NCBI GenBank assembly: GCA_020161065.1
Contig: JAIUPH010000011.1
Span: 496,001-560,000, forward strand
Length of the DNA: 64,000 nucleotides
Direction of reading: 5' to 3'
From: Pseudomonadota bacterium
GTDB taxonomy: Bacteria; Pseudomonadota; Gammaproteobacteria; Burkholderiales; Burkholderiaceae_C
A program made the translations under genes and the position numbers. The notes under the pieces were generated by a model, which did not search any database, was not told the DNA's origin, and saw nothing but the letters and a program-made list of their open reading frames with translations. Position 1 is the first letter of the stretch; each line of letters begins with the position of its first letter. Positions 25,026 through 32,994 of this stretch are shown one piece after another.

Positions 25026-26222
25026 ATGGCGAACATCACCAAGGTCTCCGACCGGGCGAGCCTCAAGCCACGGTCCGAACCGTACTGGCTAAAGCTGTCA
25101 ACCGGCGCTTACATCGGGTTCCGCCGGATGACGGCCACGTCGATCGGCACGTGGATCGCGTATTGGCGCGACGCGGCGACTGGGAAGAAGACGAAGGCCA
25201 GCCTCGGCGACTTCGAGCACCTGCCGCCGTCCGAGCGATACGACGCGGCGCGCAAAGCGGCCGACGAGTGGTTTGATGGCCGCGCCGCCGGGATACGCAC
25301 CGACGTGGGCACGGTGCGCGATGCCTGCGTGGCATACGTCGAGCACCTGCGCGCGCGCGGCAATGGGCCGGCGAACGATGCGCTGGGCCGGCTAGAGCGC
25401 CGTGTGATCGGGCGCGAGAAGGCCAGCCGGAAGCAGCCACTGAAGGCAAACCCGCTCGCCGCGTTGAAGCTCGATAGCTTGAGGCTGCACCACTTGAAGA
25501 AGTGGCGTGCCGGCCTGCCGCAGGCCACCCGGGCCGAGAAGGCATCCTCGCAGCGCGACCTGAACACCCTGAAGGCCGTTCTCAACTTCGCCCGCGGCGA
25601 GCAGATGGTTTCAAGCGATGAAGCGTGGAGCACGCTGCCAGGCTTCGACAACATCGGCGCCGGCAACACGGCGCGCGAGTACCTGACCGTCCAGCAGCGA
25701 CGCCAGTTGCTCGATGCTTGCGAGCCCGCATTGCGCGACCTGTTGGAGGGCTTGGCGTTGCTCGGCGCTCGGCCGATTGAACTGGCCCGCGCCACCGTGG
25801 CCGACTACGACGCTCACAGCGCCACGCTGTCGCTGTGGAGCATGAAGGGCAAGCCTGCCATCAAGCGCGTGCGCAGCGTGCCCCTGAAGGCCCTTCCCGG
25901 CGCCTTGGCGCTGGTGCAGCGGCTGGCAAAGGCGAAGCTGCCCGGGGCGCCGCTGTGGACCCGTGCCGATGGCTTGGCGTGGCAGCACAGCGACCATGAT
26001 GAACTCGTGCGCGCTGCGGCGCTGGCCGCAGGTATGCCCGGCGTGACTGCGTACGCCTTGCGCCATGCGTTCATCACCGATGCCGTGAGTAGCGGCGCAC
26101 CGATTGACGTGGTGGGCCGAGTGGTCGGCACGTCGGCCGCGATGATCGAAAAGACGTACGGCAAGCTCGTGCAGGAGCACGCTATCCAGGCCTTCGCCGG
26201 CATGGCGAAGCAGGCACTTTGA
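25026..26222 (+). CDS. int: Tyrosine-recombinase integrase of the satellite
   Basis: A 398-residue site-specific recombinase that would insert the element at tRNA-Val and excise it. The N-terminal half has the arm-binding fold and a SAM-like core-binding region (about 95-200). The catalytic domain shows R249 (LLGARPIEL), a beta-hairpin Lys near 274-280, YALRH (343-347, with R346; Tyr replaces the usual first His), T369 in VVGTSAAMIEK where His is commonest, and the nucleophile Y378 (KTYGKL). The variant box II is usual for the branch with a TSxAMIExTY ending. It is the first gene after attL. A TAGAAT at 24983 may be its -10 box. Confidence 0.95.
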   Translation: MANITKVSDRASLKPRSEPYWLKLSTGAYIGFRRMTATSIGTWIAYWRDAATGKKTKASLGDFEHLPPSERYDAARKAADEWFDGRAAGIRTDVGTVRDACVAYVEHLRARGNGPANDALGRLERRVIGREKASRKQPLKANPLAALKLDSLRLHHLKKWRAGLPQATRAEKASSQRDLNTLKAVLNFARGEQMVSSDEAWSTLPGFDNIGAGNTAREYLTVQQRRQLLDACEPALRDLLEGLALLGARPIELARATVADYDAHSATLSLWSMKGKPAIKRVRSVPLKALPGALALVQRLAKAKLPGAPLWTRADGLAWQHSDHDELVRAAALAAGMPGVTAYALRHAFITDAVSSGAPIDVVGRVVGTSAAMIEKTYGKLVQEHAIQAFAGMAKQAL

Positions 26223-26280
26223 ACCGCCGCCCGGCCGGCTGCCGGGCACCGTGGCCGCTGCGGACCAGCGGCAACAAGGC

Positions 26281-26315
26281 GGGCCCGCGAGGCGCTACGA
26301 ACACCGCGCGGGCCC
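26281..26315 (+). terminator. Hairpin after the integrase gene
   Basis: GGGCCCGCG (26281-26289) and CGCGGGCCC (26307-26315) form a 9-bp perfect stem with a 17-base loop, 58 bases after the integrase stop. No strong T-run follows, so rho-independent termination is uncertain; it could also attenuate transcription into the next gene. Confidence 0.4.
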
Positions 26316-26344
26316 TAACCACAACGATGGAAGGACCATCAATC

Positions 26345-26899
26345 ATGGCTAACAAGATTGTCCACGCACCGGCGCCGCGGGCCGCCGGCCGCCGACCCTG
26401 GCGCACATACACCCCCCTCGCGAAGATCTACATGCAGCCCTGCCGCAGCGACGACATGCTCGACTACTTCCTCGGCACCAAGGATGCGCTGGTCGCGGCC
26501 GGGCTCGCGCCCGCTGAGTTGTTCCCTGGTGAACCGGGGCTGCCGAAGTGCAGCGTCACGCTCATGCCGAAAGGCGCGCCCACCGGAAACGGGCGCGTCT
26601 GCACGCCGGGACGGCTGACCCTCAGAAGGCGGGCGAAAGGCCAGTTTCTTGCCGAACTGGTTCCGGTCGCCGACGAGTTGGCGAAGCGGCGCGCACGAGT
26701 CGCAACCGAGCGCGAGACGCCGGCGGCGGCCGGCGGCGAAGCCTTGAAAACCGCCATTCAGCTGCTGGGGCATGCAGAAGTCCTGCATCGCGTGCAAGGC
26801 TACATCAACGTGATTCACGGAGTTGCGCCAGTACCGCGCCGTGACGGCAGGCCGTCGCGCGATTGCTCGCACCTGCGCCTCGTGTGGTCTGCTGCCTGA
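26345..26899 (+). CDS. Hypothetical protein of the satellite (accessory position)
   Basis: A 184-residue protein that I do not recognise. It is basic, with a Pro/Arg-rich N-terminus, a central segment DMLDYFLGTKDALVAAGLAPAELFPGEPG, and a basic patch RLTLRRRAKGQFLAE. No signal peptide, membrane helix or enzyme motif is visible. GGAAGGA lies upstream of the chosen ATG; the frame is open 42 codons further upstream, but that part covers a hairpin. It sits between the integrase and the regulatory genes, a place where satellites often carry cargo such as helper-interference or defence functions. That is positional inference only. Confidence 0.6.
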   Translation: MANKIVHAPAPRAAGRRPWRTYTPLAKIYMQPCRSDDMLDYFLGTKDALVAAGLAPAELFPGEPGLPKCSVTLMPKGAPTGNGRVCTPGRLTLRRRAKGQFLAELVPVADELAKRRARVATERETPAAAGGEALKTAIQLLGHAEVLHRVQGYINVIHGVAPVPRRDGRPSRDCSHLRLVWSAA

Positions 26900-26996
26900 T
26901 CTTGTTCGCCCCCGGCTGCGCCGGCCGGCGGAAACGCGGGACACCTTCACCCGCTGCCGGGGGCGCCCAATGAAGGGCACCACGAAGGGGGTGCGC

Positions 26997-27503
26997 ATGG
27001 CGAAGACGCCGAAGACTCGCAAGGGCGAGACGATCCTGCCCGACCGCCTGGCGCGAGCAGCGCCATACGATGACGTTCTCGCCCTGCCCGCGCAAGAGCA
27101 GTACGAAGCAGCCATCGCACGGAGGGACCGGCTCCGGCAGCACCCAGACCACGCCGCCAAGGAGGTGTTGATGGCGGCATTGCGGGCGACGCTCGCGCGC
27201 CCGGAGGTACGGGCATCCATCACGACCGGACGCCTGGTGTACCTGTTTGAGGAGGTCGTTACCGGCTTCGTGCCCGGCGAGTCCGTCTTGGAGGTCCTAG
27301 AGCCCCTGCACGCCTTCCTGTCGTCTCGCTACGGCGGCGGGCGCCCGCGAAAGGTTGACCATGAGAAAGTGCTGCGCAGGCGATCCGCGCTCGAAGCGGC
27401 GTGGCACCCAACGCCAACGCAGGAAGTAGCGCGGGAGGCTGGCACGTCCGAGCGCAACGTGCAAAAAATCTTAGCGAAGGCCAGGAAGAAAAAACCCGGT
27501 TAG
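26997..27503 (+). CDS. Hypothetical protein with C-terminal helix-turn-helix
   Basis: A 168-residue basic protein. The C-terminal part (TPTQEVAREAGTSERNVQKI, about 138-157) reads as a helix-turn-helix preceding a Lys/Arg-rich tail, and GGGRPRKVDHEKVLRRR upstream of it is also basic, suggesting DNA binding. The N-terminal region is helical with no known motif. ATG at 26997 has AAGGGGG just upstream; an in-frame ATG at 26970 is the alternative. A 10-bp inverted repeat CGCCCCCGGC / GCCGGGGGCG (26907-26916, 26956-26965) lies upstream and may be regulatory. Role unknown; a regulator of the satellite genes is plausible. Confidence 0.65.
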   Translation: MAKTPKTRKGETILPDRLARAAPYDDVLALPAQEQYEAAIARRDRLRQHPDHAAKEVLMAALRATLARPEVRASITTGRLVYLFEEVVTGFVPGESVLEVLEPLHAFLSSRYGGGRPRKVDHEKVLRRRSALEAAWHPTPTQEVAREAGTSERNVQKILAKARKKKPG

Positions 27504-27565
27504 TTCGGGGCGCAGGGGTCTGATTCGTTCGTTTTCAACCGCCACCAATTGGCGAAAGGCGAACG

Positions 27566-27793
27566 ATGAACGACTCACCCAAGAACGCTGGCAGCGCGCC
27601 GCAAGCGACCTACACGGTTCCGCAGTTCTGCGATGCGCACAACGTCAGTCGGACGCATCTTTACCAGTTGCTGAAGGACGGCGCCGGGCCGGCCTTGATG
27701 AAGGTCGGCCGTAGGACCCTCATCAGCGTTGAGGCCGCAGCCGCCTGGCGCCGCGACATGGAGGCAGCCACCGCGGCGGAGGCCGCGCAGTGA
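27566..27793 (+). CDS. alpA: AlpA-like helix-turn-helix regulator / excisionase
   Basis: A 75-residue MerR-like winged-helix protein of the AlpA/Xis type: TYTVPQFCDAHNVSRTHLYQ is the helix-turn-helix, PALMKVGRRTLISVEAAAAW the wing and C-terminal helix. AlpA proteins switch on P4-like satellites and PICIs, acting as activators of the element's operon or as excision factors. Its stop overlaps the GTG start of the next gene, so it heads a tightly coupled operon running through the ATPase gene. CGTTCG (27526) and CGAACG (27560) flank its upstream region and could be a binding site. Regulator versus excisionase cannot be told apart from sequence. Confidence 0.85.
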   Translation: MNDSPKNAGSAPQATYTVPQFCDAHNVSRTHLYQLLKDGAGPALMKVGRRTLISVEAAAAWRRDMEAATAAEAAQ

Positions 27794-27972
27794 GCGCCGC
27801 CAAGGGCTTTCATGAGCGCGCGGCCCGCGCGGCGCTCGCAGGTTGGCAGCTCTGGCGCAGCGACGCCGACGACGGCCACGTGCGCTTTTTCGCGGCTCGC
27901 TGGGGCCAGGTCCGCGTCCTGGCCGACCTTGCCGAAGTCGACCGGTTCCTCGCACAGGTGGGCGCGACATGA
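27790..27972 (+). CDS. Small hypothetical protein in the AlpA operon
   Basis: A 60-residue protein starting at GTG inside the alpA stop and ending inside the next ATG, so it is translationally coupled on both sides. The sequence (WQLWRSDADDGHVRFFAARWG, then QVRVLADLAEVDRFLAQVG) is a plausible small alpha/beta protein with no recognised motif. The tight overlaps are the main evidence that it is real. Confidence 0.65.
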   Translation: MSAAKGFHERAARAALAGWQLWRSDADDGHVRFFAARWGQVRVLADLAEVDRFLAQVGAT

Positions 27973-28310
27973 CCCGGCGCAAGATCAGGCCCGAACACGG
28001 AGCAAGCGTAACGCCCGACATGAGTCTTCGGGACGTAGCTTGTGCGCTTGGCGTTTCAACGTCGGAGTTGGGCAGGTGGAGGGCTTTGGCCGCGCTGCCG
28101 AACGACGTGTTCGAGCGCCGGTTGAAGATCGCGCAGAGCGCCTACACCAGCACCGGCCGGCTGGTAACTGCCGAATCAGTTCTACGTGCTGAAGAACCCG
28201 TCCCGGCGCGGGGACGGGTCGAGCGATGGAAGTCGCTTTGGCGCGGCATGAGCGAACAGGAGCGGTGCCGCGCGCGGGCATGGCTGCTGAAGGCTGGGGG
28301 CGCCGCCTGA
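27969..28310 (+). CDS. Small DNA-binding-like protein with HTH
   Basis: A 113-residue protein. Residues about 18-52 (MSLRDVACALGVSTSELGRW, then RALAALPNDVFERRL) read as a helix-turn-helix, with a second half resembling the ALP-hxxFexxL pattern seen in ParB-type HTH domains. The C-terminal part is helical and basic. It overlaps its neighbours by ATGA at both ends within the AlpA-to-ATPase operon. A role in replication initiation or regulation of the satellite is plausible but unproven. Confidence 0.68.
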   Translation: MTRRKIRPEHGASVTPDMSLRDVACALGVSTSELGRWRALAALPNDVFERRLKIAQSAYTSTGRLVTAESVLRAEEPVPARGRVERWKSLWRGMSEQERCRARAWLLKAGGAA

Positions 28311-28585
28311 TGCCGCTCGACCTCAACGACGTGGAAGCGGCGCGCCGCTCCGGCGTTGCGCTGGACGCGATCAGCGCGGCCCAGCGCCAGCACGCCCGGG
28401 AGCATCGCCGACCGGCTGCGCTGACGGCACGCGAGGCCCTGGCCGCGCTCGAGTTCGAGGCGCTACTGGTGCTGGTGGCCGCCGGCAATCTGCGCAACGG
28501 CGAGCCGCTGTGCGACGACGACTTCGAGCGGCTGGCGCTGGCCCAGCGTCGCATTCAGACGCTCGTCGACGAGGTCAATCGATGA
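28310..28585 (+). CDS. Small hypothetical protein in the replication operon
   Basis: A 91-residue, mainly helical protein (LDLNDVEAARRSGVALDAIS, then FEALLVLVAAGNLRNGEP). It shares its first base with the previous stop and overlaps the ATPase start by ATGA. I do not recognise the family. Position suggests a partner of the ATPase, for example a loader or primase cofactor; nothing in the sequence confirms this. Confidence 0.65.
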   Translation: MPLDLNDVEAARRSGVALDAISAAQRQHAREHRRPAALTAREALAALEFEALLVLVAAGNLRNGEPLCDDDFERLALAQRRIQTLVDEVNR

Positions 28586-29565
28586 GTGCGTCGCTGGCTG
28601 AAGTCGCGCAGGCCAAGCTCGACGCGCAAGCTCGGGCACGAGCAACGAATGTTGCTTCGGCGCAGCCGCGCTTCGAGGTGCTCGACGCCGCTGCGCTGTT
28701 GAAACAGGAGATCAAGCCAGTGAACTACTGCGTGCCCGGATGGATTCCTGAAGGCCTGCTAGTGCTGGCGGCGGCGCCGAAAGTGGGCAAATCCACCTTG
28801 ATCCTGCAGATCGCGGTTTGCAAGGCCGCAGGCCTTCCCTTCTGGGGTGCGGACGTGCCGAAGGGCAAGGTGTTGATGATCGACCTGGAGACGAACGAGC
28901 GCCGGCTGCGCCGCAAGCTGGAGTCGGCCGGCGCCACCAGCCTGGAGCCGGGGCGCCTGCTGTATGCGACCGATTGGCCGCGCGGCATGGCTGGCATCAA
29001 CCGCATCGCCGAGTTGCTCGACGCCGAGCCTGAGATTAGCCTGGTGATCGTCGACACGCTGCAGAGATTCCGCGACAGCAGCAAAGGCGGGCAGAACGCC
29101 TATGCCGCCGACTACGATGCGATGGCACCTCTTCAGAAGTTATGTCGCGATCGCTCGGGTCTGGCTATCGTTGTCGTGCATCACAAGCGCAAGGCGGCCA
29201 GTGATGACCCCATCGATAGCCTGAACGGCAGCGCCGCCATTGCTGGTGCGGCAGACGGAATCTGGATCATCACCCGCAAGGGTGGCGACTACATCCTGAA
29301 CGTGCAGGCCAGGGACTGGGAGCGCGACGAGGACGAGTTCCGCATCGAGCGCGATGCCGGGCAGTGGCGCTTGGTGAACGGGCCGCGATTCACGCCGAAT
29401 GAAGCGGCGGTTCTCAAGCTGCTGGAGGTTGGCGGCGGTATGACGGGGCCTCAGCTCGGCGAGGCGCTGGGGGTGCATCGCACGAGTGCGCATGAGCGGC
29501 TGAAGCGCATGCAAGCCCGCGGCCTGATCCTCTTCCGCGATGGCGCATGGCAGATCTCTGTGTGA
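28582..29565 (+). CDS. RecA/RepA-like replication ATPase (AAA_25 type)
   Basis: A 327-residue ATPase. Walker A is AAAPKVGKST (about 63-72); the Walker B-like strand is LVIVDTLQRF (about 156-165); HHKRKA and SLNGSAAIAGAADG further on match the DnaB/RepA-type hexameric helicase core. Residues about 275-327 form a winged helix (MTGPQLGEALGVHRTSAHER). Plasmid RepA and phage-satellite proteins of this class unwind or organise the origin. The iteron array begins 1 base after its stop, which strongly suggests a rep-ori module. No separate primase gene is seen. ATG overlaps the previous stop. Confidence 0.85.
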   Translation: MSASLAEVAQAKLDAQARARATNVASAQPRFEVLDAAALLKQEIKPVNYCVPGWIPEGLLVLAAAPKVGKSTLILQIAVCKAAGLPFWGADVPKGKVLMIDLETNERRLRRKLESAGATSLEPGRLLYATDWPRGMAGINRIAELLDAEPEISLVIVDTLQRFRDSSKGGQNAYAADYDAMAPLQKLCRDRSGLAIVVVHHKRKAASDDPIDSLNGSAAIAGAADGIWIITRKGGDYILNVQARDWERDEDEFRIERDAGQWRLVNGPRFTPNEAAVLKLLEVGGGMTGPQLGEALGVHRTSAHERLKRMQARGLILFRDGAWQISV

Positions 29566-29566
29566 A

Positions 29567-29661
29567 CCCCTACCACCCCTACAAAGAAAGTAGCCCCTAC
29601 AGCCCCTACGGCCCCTACGGCCCCTACGGTAGGGGTGGTAGGGGTGGTAGGGGCGTAGGGG
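29567..29661. repeat. 9-bp-period CCCCTAC / GTAGGGG iteron array (candidate origin)
   Basis: Six CCCCTAC heptamers start at 29567, 29576, 29594, 29603, 29612 and 29621, an exact 9-base period with one unit missing at 29585. They are followed by four inverted GTAGGGG units at 29629, 29638, 29647 and 29655. The array fills the gap between the ATPase gene and a convergent small gene. Direct copies on one side and inverted copies on the other can fold into a long hairpin. Candidate replication origin, or bidirectional terminator; both are inference. Confidence 0.8.
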
Positions 29662-29664
29662 TGG

Positions 29665-29889
29665 CTAGTTCCGCCAGGTCTGCTTGAACTCTTGATCGAA
29701 CCACGATTCCACGTCATAGGAGACCGAGGTGGTCGTTCGAAACTCCAAGTACGCCGAGTAGTTGGCCCGCACCCACGAATGGAAGGCTTCGAAGGACGGA
29801 GCAACGGCTGGATCGGGCGTGATTCCCTGAGCCCGCGCCCACTGGTGGCAAAGCTGTCGAATTGCCTTCTCGGCCTCACCCTTTTTCAT
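29665..29889 (-). CDS. Small conserved hypothetical protein (EFKQTWRN type)
   Basis: A 74-residue protein, the only minus-strand gene of the element. It has normal protein character (IRQLCHQWARAQGI, FHSWVRANYSAYLEF, WFDQEFKQTWRN) and a good ribosome binding site (GAGGA, 7 bases before ATG), unlike the shadows around it. The C-terminal EFKQTWRN ending recalls small phage and island proteins of unknown role. It converges on the ATPase gene with the iteron array between and is divergent from the capsid operon. Confidence 0.72.
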   Translation of the reverse strand: MKKGEAEKAIRQLCHQWARAQGITPDPAVAPSFEAFHSWVRANYSAYLEFRTTTSVSYDVESWFDQEFKQTWRN

Positions 29890-30011
29890 TTCGAGTCCTC
29901 GTTTCTGCGTCTGGCCAATGTAAGCGACGCTCCCGAACGCATGAACCCTTCGCTAGCTAACGCCTTTACTGATCGCCATTGTCCGCCGCTGTTCTTTCTT
30001 CGCGCAGCACG

Positions 30012-30040
30012 TTGACCTTCATGGTTAGGACTGCTACATC
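30012..30040 (+). promoter_or_regulatory. Candidate promoter for the head/packaging operon
   Basis: TTGACC (30012-30017) and TACATC (30035-30040) are 17 bases apart, upstream of the capsid gene and divergent from the small minus-strand gene. The -35 box is good and the -10 box poor, which would fit dependence on an activator. Call based on consensus only. Confidence 0.33.
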
Positions 30041-30071
30041 ACCGACCCATCTTCACAATGGGCGCTTCCTG

Positions 30072-31319
30072 ATGAGCCTCTCTGCGATCCGCGAATCCCG
30101 TGCCGCCAAGGTGGCCGACATGCGTGCCTTGCTGGCGAAAGCCGATGCCGAGCAGCGCAACCTGGCAGCCGATGAGCAAGCGCGCTTCGGCGCGCTGAAG
30201 GCCGAGGTCACCGGGCTTGAAGAGCAAGAGGCGCGCGCGCAGTTTCTGGCCGATGCCGAGCGCCGCATGCTGGGCACGCCCGCTGACGGCGAGCAGCGCG
30301 ACCGCGCCACGCTGGAGGGCCGCGTGTCGCTGTTGCGCATGCTGCAAGCGCAGACCGAGCAACGCGCGCTGACGGGCGCCGAAGCCGAGTTCCACGCCGA
30401 GGCCGAGCGCCGCACCGGCCGCAAGGCGCAGGGCGCCTACGTGCCCATGTCCTTGCTCGAAACCCGCGTCAACACCACGACGAGCGCGGCGGCGACCGTG
30501 GGCACCGACCTTCGTGCCGACCAGTTCATCAGCCCTCTGCGCGCCGCACTGCTGGCCCGGCGCCTGGGCGTGCGGGTGCTCTCTGGCCTGCAGGGCAACG
30601 TATCGGTGCCGCGTCAGACCGGATCGCACACGGTGGGATGGGTGGCCGAGAACAGCGCCGTCCCCGACAGCGACATTGCCACCAACTCGCTGAGCCTGAC
30701 CCCCAGGCACGCGGGCGGCGTCACCGAGATGTCGCGCCAGCTCATCCAGCAGTCGAGCCCCGACATCGAGCAACTGGTGCGCGACGATCTGGCGTTCATG
30801 GTCGCCCGGGCCGTCGACTCGGCGCTGATCGTCGGCGGCGGCGCGAACGAGCCCGTCGGCGTGCTGTCCACCGCGGGCATCCAGACGGCGAGCCTTGCTA
30901 CGCTGAGCTGGGCCAACGCGCTGGACATGATGAAGAAGGTCGAGTCCGAGAACGCTGCATCGGCTTCGACCTGCTGGCTCGGCTCGCCCGAGGTCAAGGC
31001 CAAGCTCGCCGGCACGCTCAAGGTGACGGGCGATGCCGGGGGCGGCTTCCTCCTCGCCGGCGGCCGCATGGCCGAGCTGCAGGCCTACTTCACGACGCAG
31101 ATTCCGCGCAAGACCGGCTCGCCCGACAAGCTGCGCTTGATCCTCGGCGACTGGTCGCAAGTCATGCTCGGCGTCTGGTCCGAGCTCGACCTCCTCGTCA
31201 ACCCGTTCGAGGGCGCGGCCTACGCCCGCGGCGGCGTCAAGGTGCGCGCGATGGCCACGGTCGACATCGGCGTGCGCCAGCCGAAGGCTTTCGTTCACGC
31301 CGAAGACCTCGCGCTGTGA
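30072..31319 (+). CDS. HK97-family major capsid protein
   Basis: A 415-residue capsid subunit that would form the satellite's own head. Residues 1 to about 90 are a charged coiled coil (SAIRESRAAKVADMRALLAK, then EEQEARAQFLADAERR) that serves as the scaffold (delta) domain removed by the protease. The HK97 fold follows, with RLGVRVLSG, VGWVAENSAVPDSD, a P-domain helix (ELVRDDLAFMVARAVDSALI-like) and GGANEPVGVLSTAG. The C-terminus has GVRQPKAFVHAEDLAL. The chosen ATG starts MSLSAIRESR; in-frame starts upstream would add 31 non-conserved residues. Its stop overlaps the GTG start of the protease. Length is normal for phage capsid genes. Confidence 0.93.
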   Translation: MSLSAIRESRAAKVADMRALLAKADAEQRNLAADEQARFGALKAEVTGLEEQEARAQFLADAERRMLGTPADGEQRDRATLEGRVSLLRMLQAQTEQRALTGAEAEFHAEAERRTGRKAQGAYVPMSLLETRVNTTTSAAATVGTDLRADQFISPLRAALLARRLGVRVLSGLQGNVSVPRQTGSHTVGWVAENSAVPDSDIATNSLSLTPRHAGGVTEMSRQLIQQSSPDIEQLVRDDLAFMVARAVDSALIVGGGANEPVGVLSTAGIQTASLATLSWANALDMMKKVESENAASASTCWLGSPEVKAKLAGTLKVTGDAGGGFLLAGGRMAELQAYFTTQIPRKTGSPDKLRLILGDWSQVMLGVWSELDLLVNPFEGAAYARGGVKVRAMATVDIGVRQPKAFVHAEDLAL

Positions 31320-31852
31320 CGCTCGAAGTTCGCACGGCTACCGGCCTGGCGCTGCCCTCACCGGGCAGGCTCGTCGGCCATGCGGCCGTGTTCGATTCGC
31401 CGGCCGACCTGGGCCAGTTCGTGGAGGTTGTACGCCCCGGCGCGTTCACCCGCAGCCTGCGACAACCCGGCGCCATCACGGCGCTGTACGACCACGAGCG
31501 GCGCAGCATACTCGGGAGAGTGTCGGCCGGCACCCTGCGACTGCACGAGGACGCGCGTGGACTGGCTTTCGAGGTTGACCTGCCCGACACCACTGTGGGC
31601 CGTGACTTGGCCGTGCTGGTGCAGCGTGGTGACGTGGCTGGTTGCTCGTTCGGCTTCATAGTCCCGCCAGGCGGTGACCGCTGGGAGAGCCGCGCCGACA
31701 AGCCGCTGCGCGAACTGCGCGGCGTCGATCTGCACGAGATCACCATCACGTCGGCGCCGGCCTACGCCGACACGGCGGTGGCGATTCGCAGCATGCCCCG
31801 CCGCGACGCCGATGCGCTGCGCCTGCATCGTCTGTGGTTCGAGACCGTATGA
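31316..31852 (+). CDS. HK97-family prohead protease
   Basis: A 178-residue serine protease (U35 type) that matures the head by cutting the capsid scaffold domain. It starts at GTG inside the capsid stop. Family features: VGHAAVFDSPADLG, VRPGAFTRSL, the catalytic His H60 in ALYDHERRSILGR, the catalytic Ser S111 in GCSFGFIV, and LHEITITSAPAYADT near the C-terminus. All expected residues are present, so it looks functional. Its stop overlaps the portal start by ATGA. Capsid-protease-portal is the reverse of the usual phage order (portal-protease-capsid). Confidence 0.92.
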   Translation: MTLEVRTATGLALPSPGRLVGHAAVFDSPADLGQFVEVVRPGAFTRSLRQPGAITALYDHERRSILGRVSAGTLRLHEDARGLAFEVDLPDTTVGRDLAVLVQRGDVAGCSFGFIVPPGGDRWESRADKPLRELRGVDLHEITITSAPAYADTAVAIRSMPRRDADALRLHRLWFETV

Positions 31853-32994
31853 GCGTCCTCGACCGCATGCTCGGCTTCGTCGGCCTGGAGCGCCGCACCG
31901 CGTCAGCCGATCCGTACTGGAGCAACTTCGCCGCGTTGCGCGGCGGCGCCATCACGCCCCGCAGCGCGGAGAGCGTGTCCGCGGTCTACGCCTGCGTGTC
32001 GGCCATCAGCGAGACCATCGCCTCGCTGCCGCTGATCCTGTTCCGGCGCACCGAGGACGACGGCCGCGAGCGCGCGAAGGATCATCCGCTGTACCGCGTC
32101 CTACACGAGGCGCCGAACCCGCAGCAGACCGCGCTGGAGTTCCGCGAGCTGATGCAGGCCTCGGTGTTGCTGCGCGGCAATGCCTTCGCCGAAATCGTGC
32201 GCGGCTACGACGGCCAGGCGCGCGCGCTGCTGCCGCTGCATGCCGATCGCGTGCAGGTGCTGAAGCTGGACGGCGGCCGGCTCGGCTACGACGTTCACGA
32301 CGACCGCGGCCAGCGCCGCCGCCTGCTGCAGGAAGAGATCTTCCATCTGCGCCACCGCAGCGCCGACGGCGTGCTCGGCGTGAGCCCGATCGCAGCCGCC
32401 CGCGAGGTCGTCGAGCTGGCCATCGCCGAGCGCGAGCACGGCACGGCGACCTTTCGCAACGGCACCAAGGCGACCGGCGTCCTCCGGTTCCCCGGAAAGC
32501 TCTCGGTGCAGCAGCGCGAAGCCATCGCGCAGAGCTGGTCGAGCCAGCACGCGGGCGCGCACAACCACGGCCGGACGCCGATCCTCGAAGAGGGTGTGGA
32601 CTACACGCCGGTGTCGATGACGCTCGAAGATGCCGAGTGGATCGGCGCGCGAGCGTTCAGTGTCGAAGAGATCTGCCGCTTGTTCCGCGTGCCGCCTACC
32701 GTCGTCGGCGACCTGCGGCACGGCAACTACAGCAACAGTGTCGAGATGGCCCGCCAGTTCGCCACACTGACCTTGCGCCGCTACCTGACCATGTGGGAAC
32801 AGGCCATCGGCCGTTGCCTGCTGACTGAGGCCGGCCGCCGGATCTACTTCGCCGAGCACAGCGTCGAGGGCCTGTTGCGCGGCGACAGCCTGACCCGCGC
32901 GCAGTTCTACGAACGCGCCATCGCTGATGGCTGGATGAGCGCCGACGAGGTGCGACGCCTGGAGAACCTGCCAGCAAGGATGCCCGGTGTCTAA
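31849..32994 (+). CDS. HK97-family phage portal protein
   Basis: A 381-residue protein forming the dodecameric DNA-entry ring of the head. It opens with FGLERR-like MLGFVGLERRT, then SAVYACVSAISETIASLPL (portal family signature), PNPQQTALEFRELMQ, LRGNAFAEIV, and a C-terminal part with FGVPPTVVG-like FRVPPTVVGDLRHGNYSN and EQFATLTLRRYLTMWEQ-like segments. Length is close to the family norm. It is coupled to the protease by ATGA and overlaps the HNH gene by 8 bases. No head-tail connector or adaptor gene follows, which is a notable gap for a structure that must accept a tail. Confidence 0.93.
   Translation: MSVLDRMLGFVGLERRTASADPYWSNFAALRGGAITPRSAESVSAVYACVSAISETIASLPLILFRRTEDDGRERAKDHPLYRVLHEAPNPQQTALEFRELMQASVLLRGNAFAEIVRGYDGQARALLPLHADRVQVLKLDGGRLGYDVHDDRGQRRRLLQEEIFHLRHRSADGVLGVSPIAAAREVVELAIAEREHGTATFRNGTKATGVLRFPGKLSVQQREAIAQSWSSQHAGAHNHGRTPILEEGVDYTPVSMTLEDAEWIGARAFSVEEICRLFRVPPTVVGDLRHGNYSNSVEMARQFATLTLRRYLTMWEQAIGRCLLTEAGRRIYFAEHSVEGLLRGDSLTRAQFYERAIADGWMSADEVRRLENLPARMPGV

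Noticed and set aside
29567-29661. CRISPR array
   Set aside because: Repeat units are 7 bases with 2-base spacers and switch orientation; no unique spacers and no cas genes are near. Iterons or a structured origin fit better.
29451-29879. 142-codon minus-strand frame reading through the iteron array
   Set aside because: Its Gly-Ala-Val-rich middle is only the 9-base repeat translated; the shorter frame 29665-29889 has a ribosome binding site and normal protein character.
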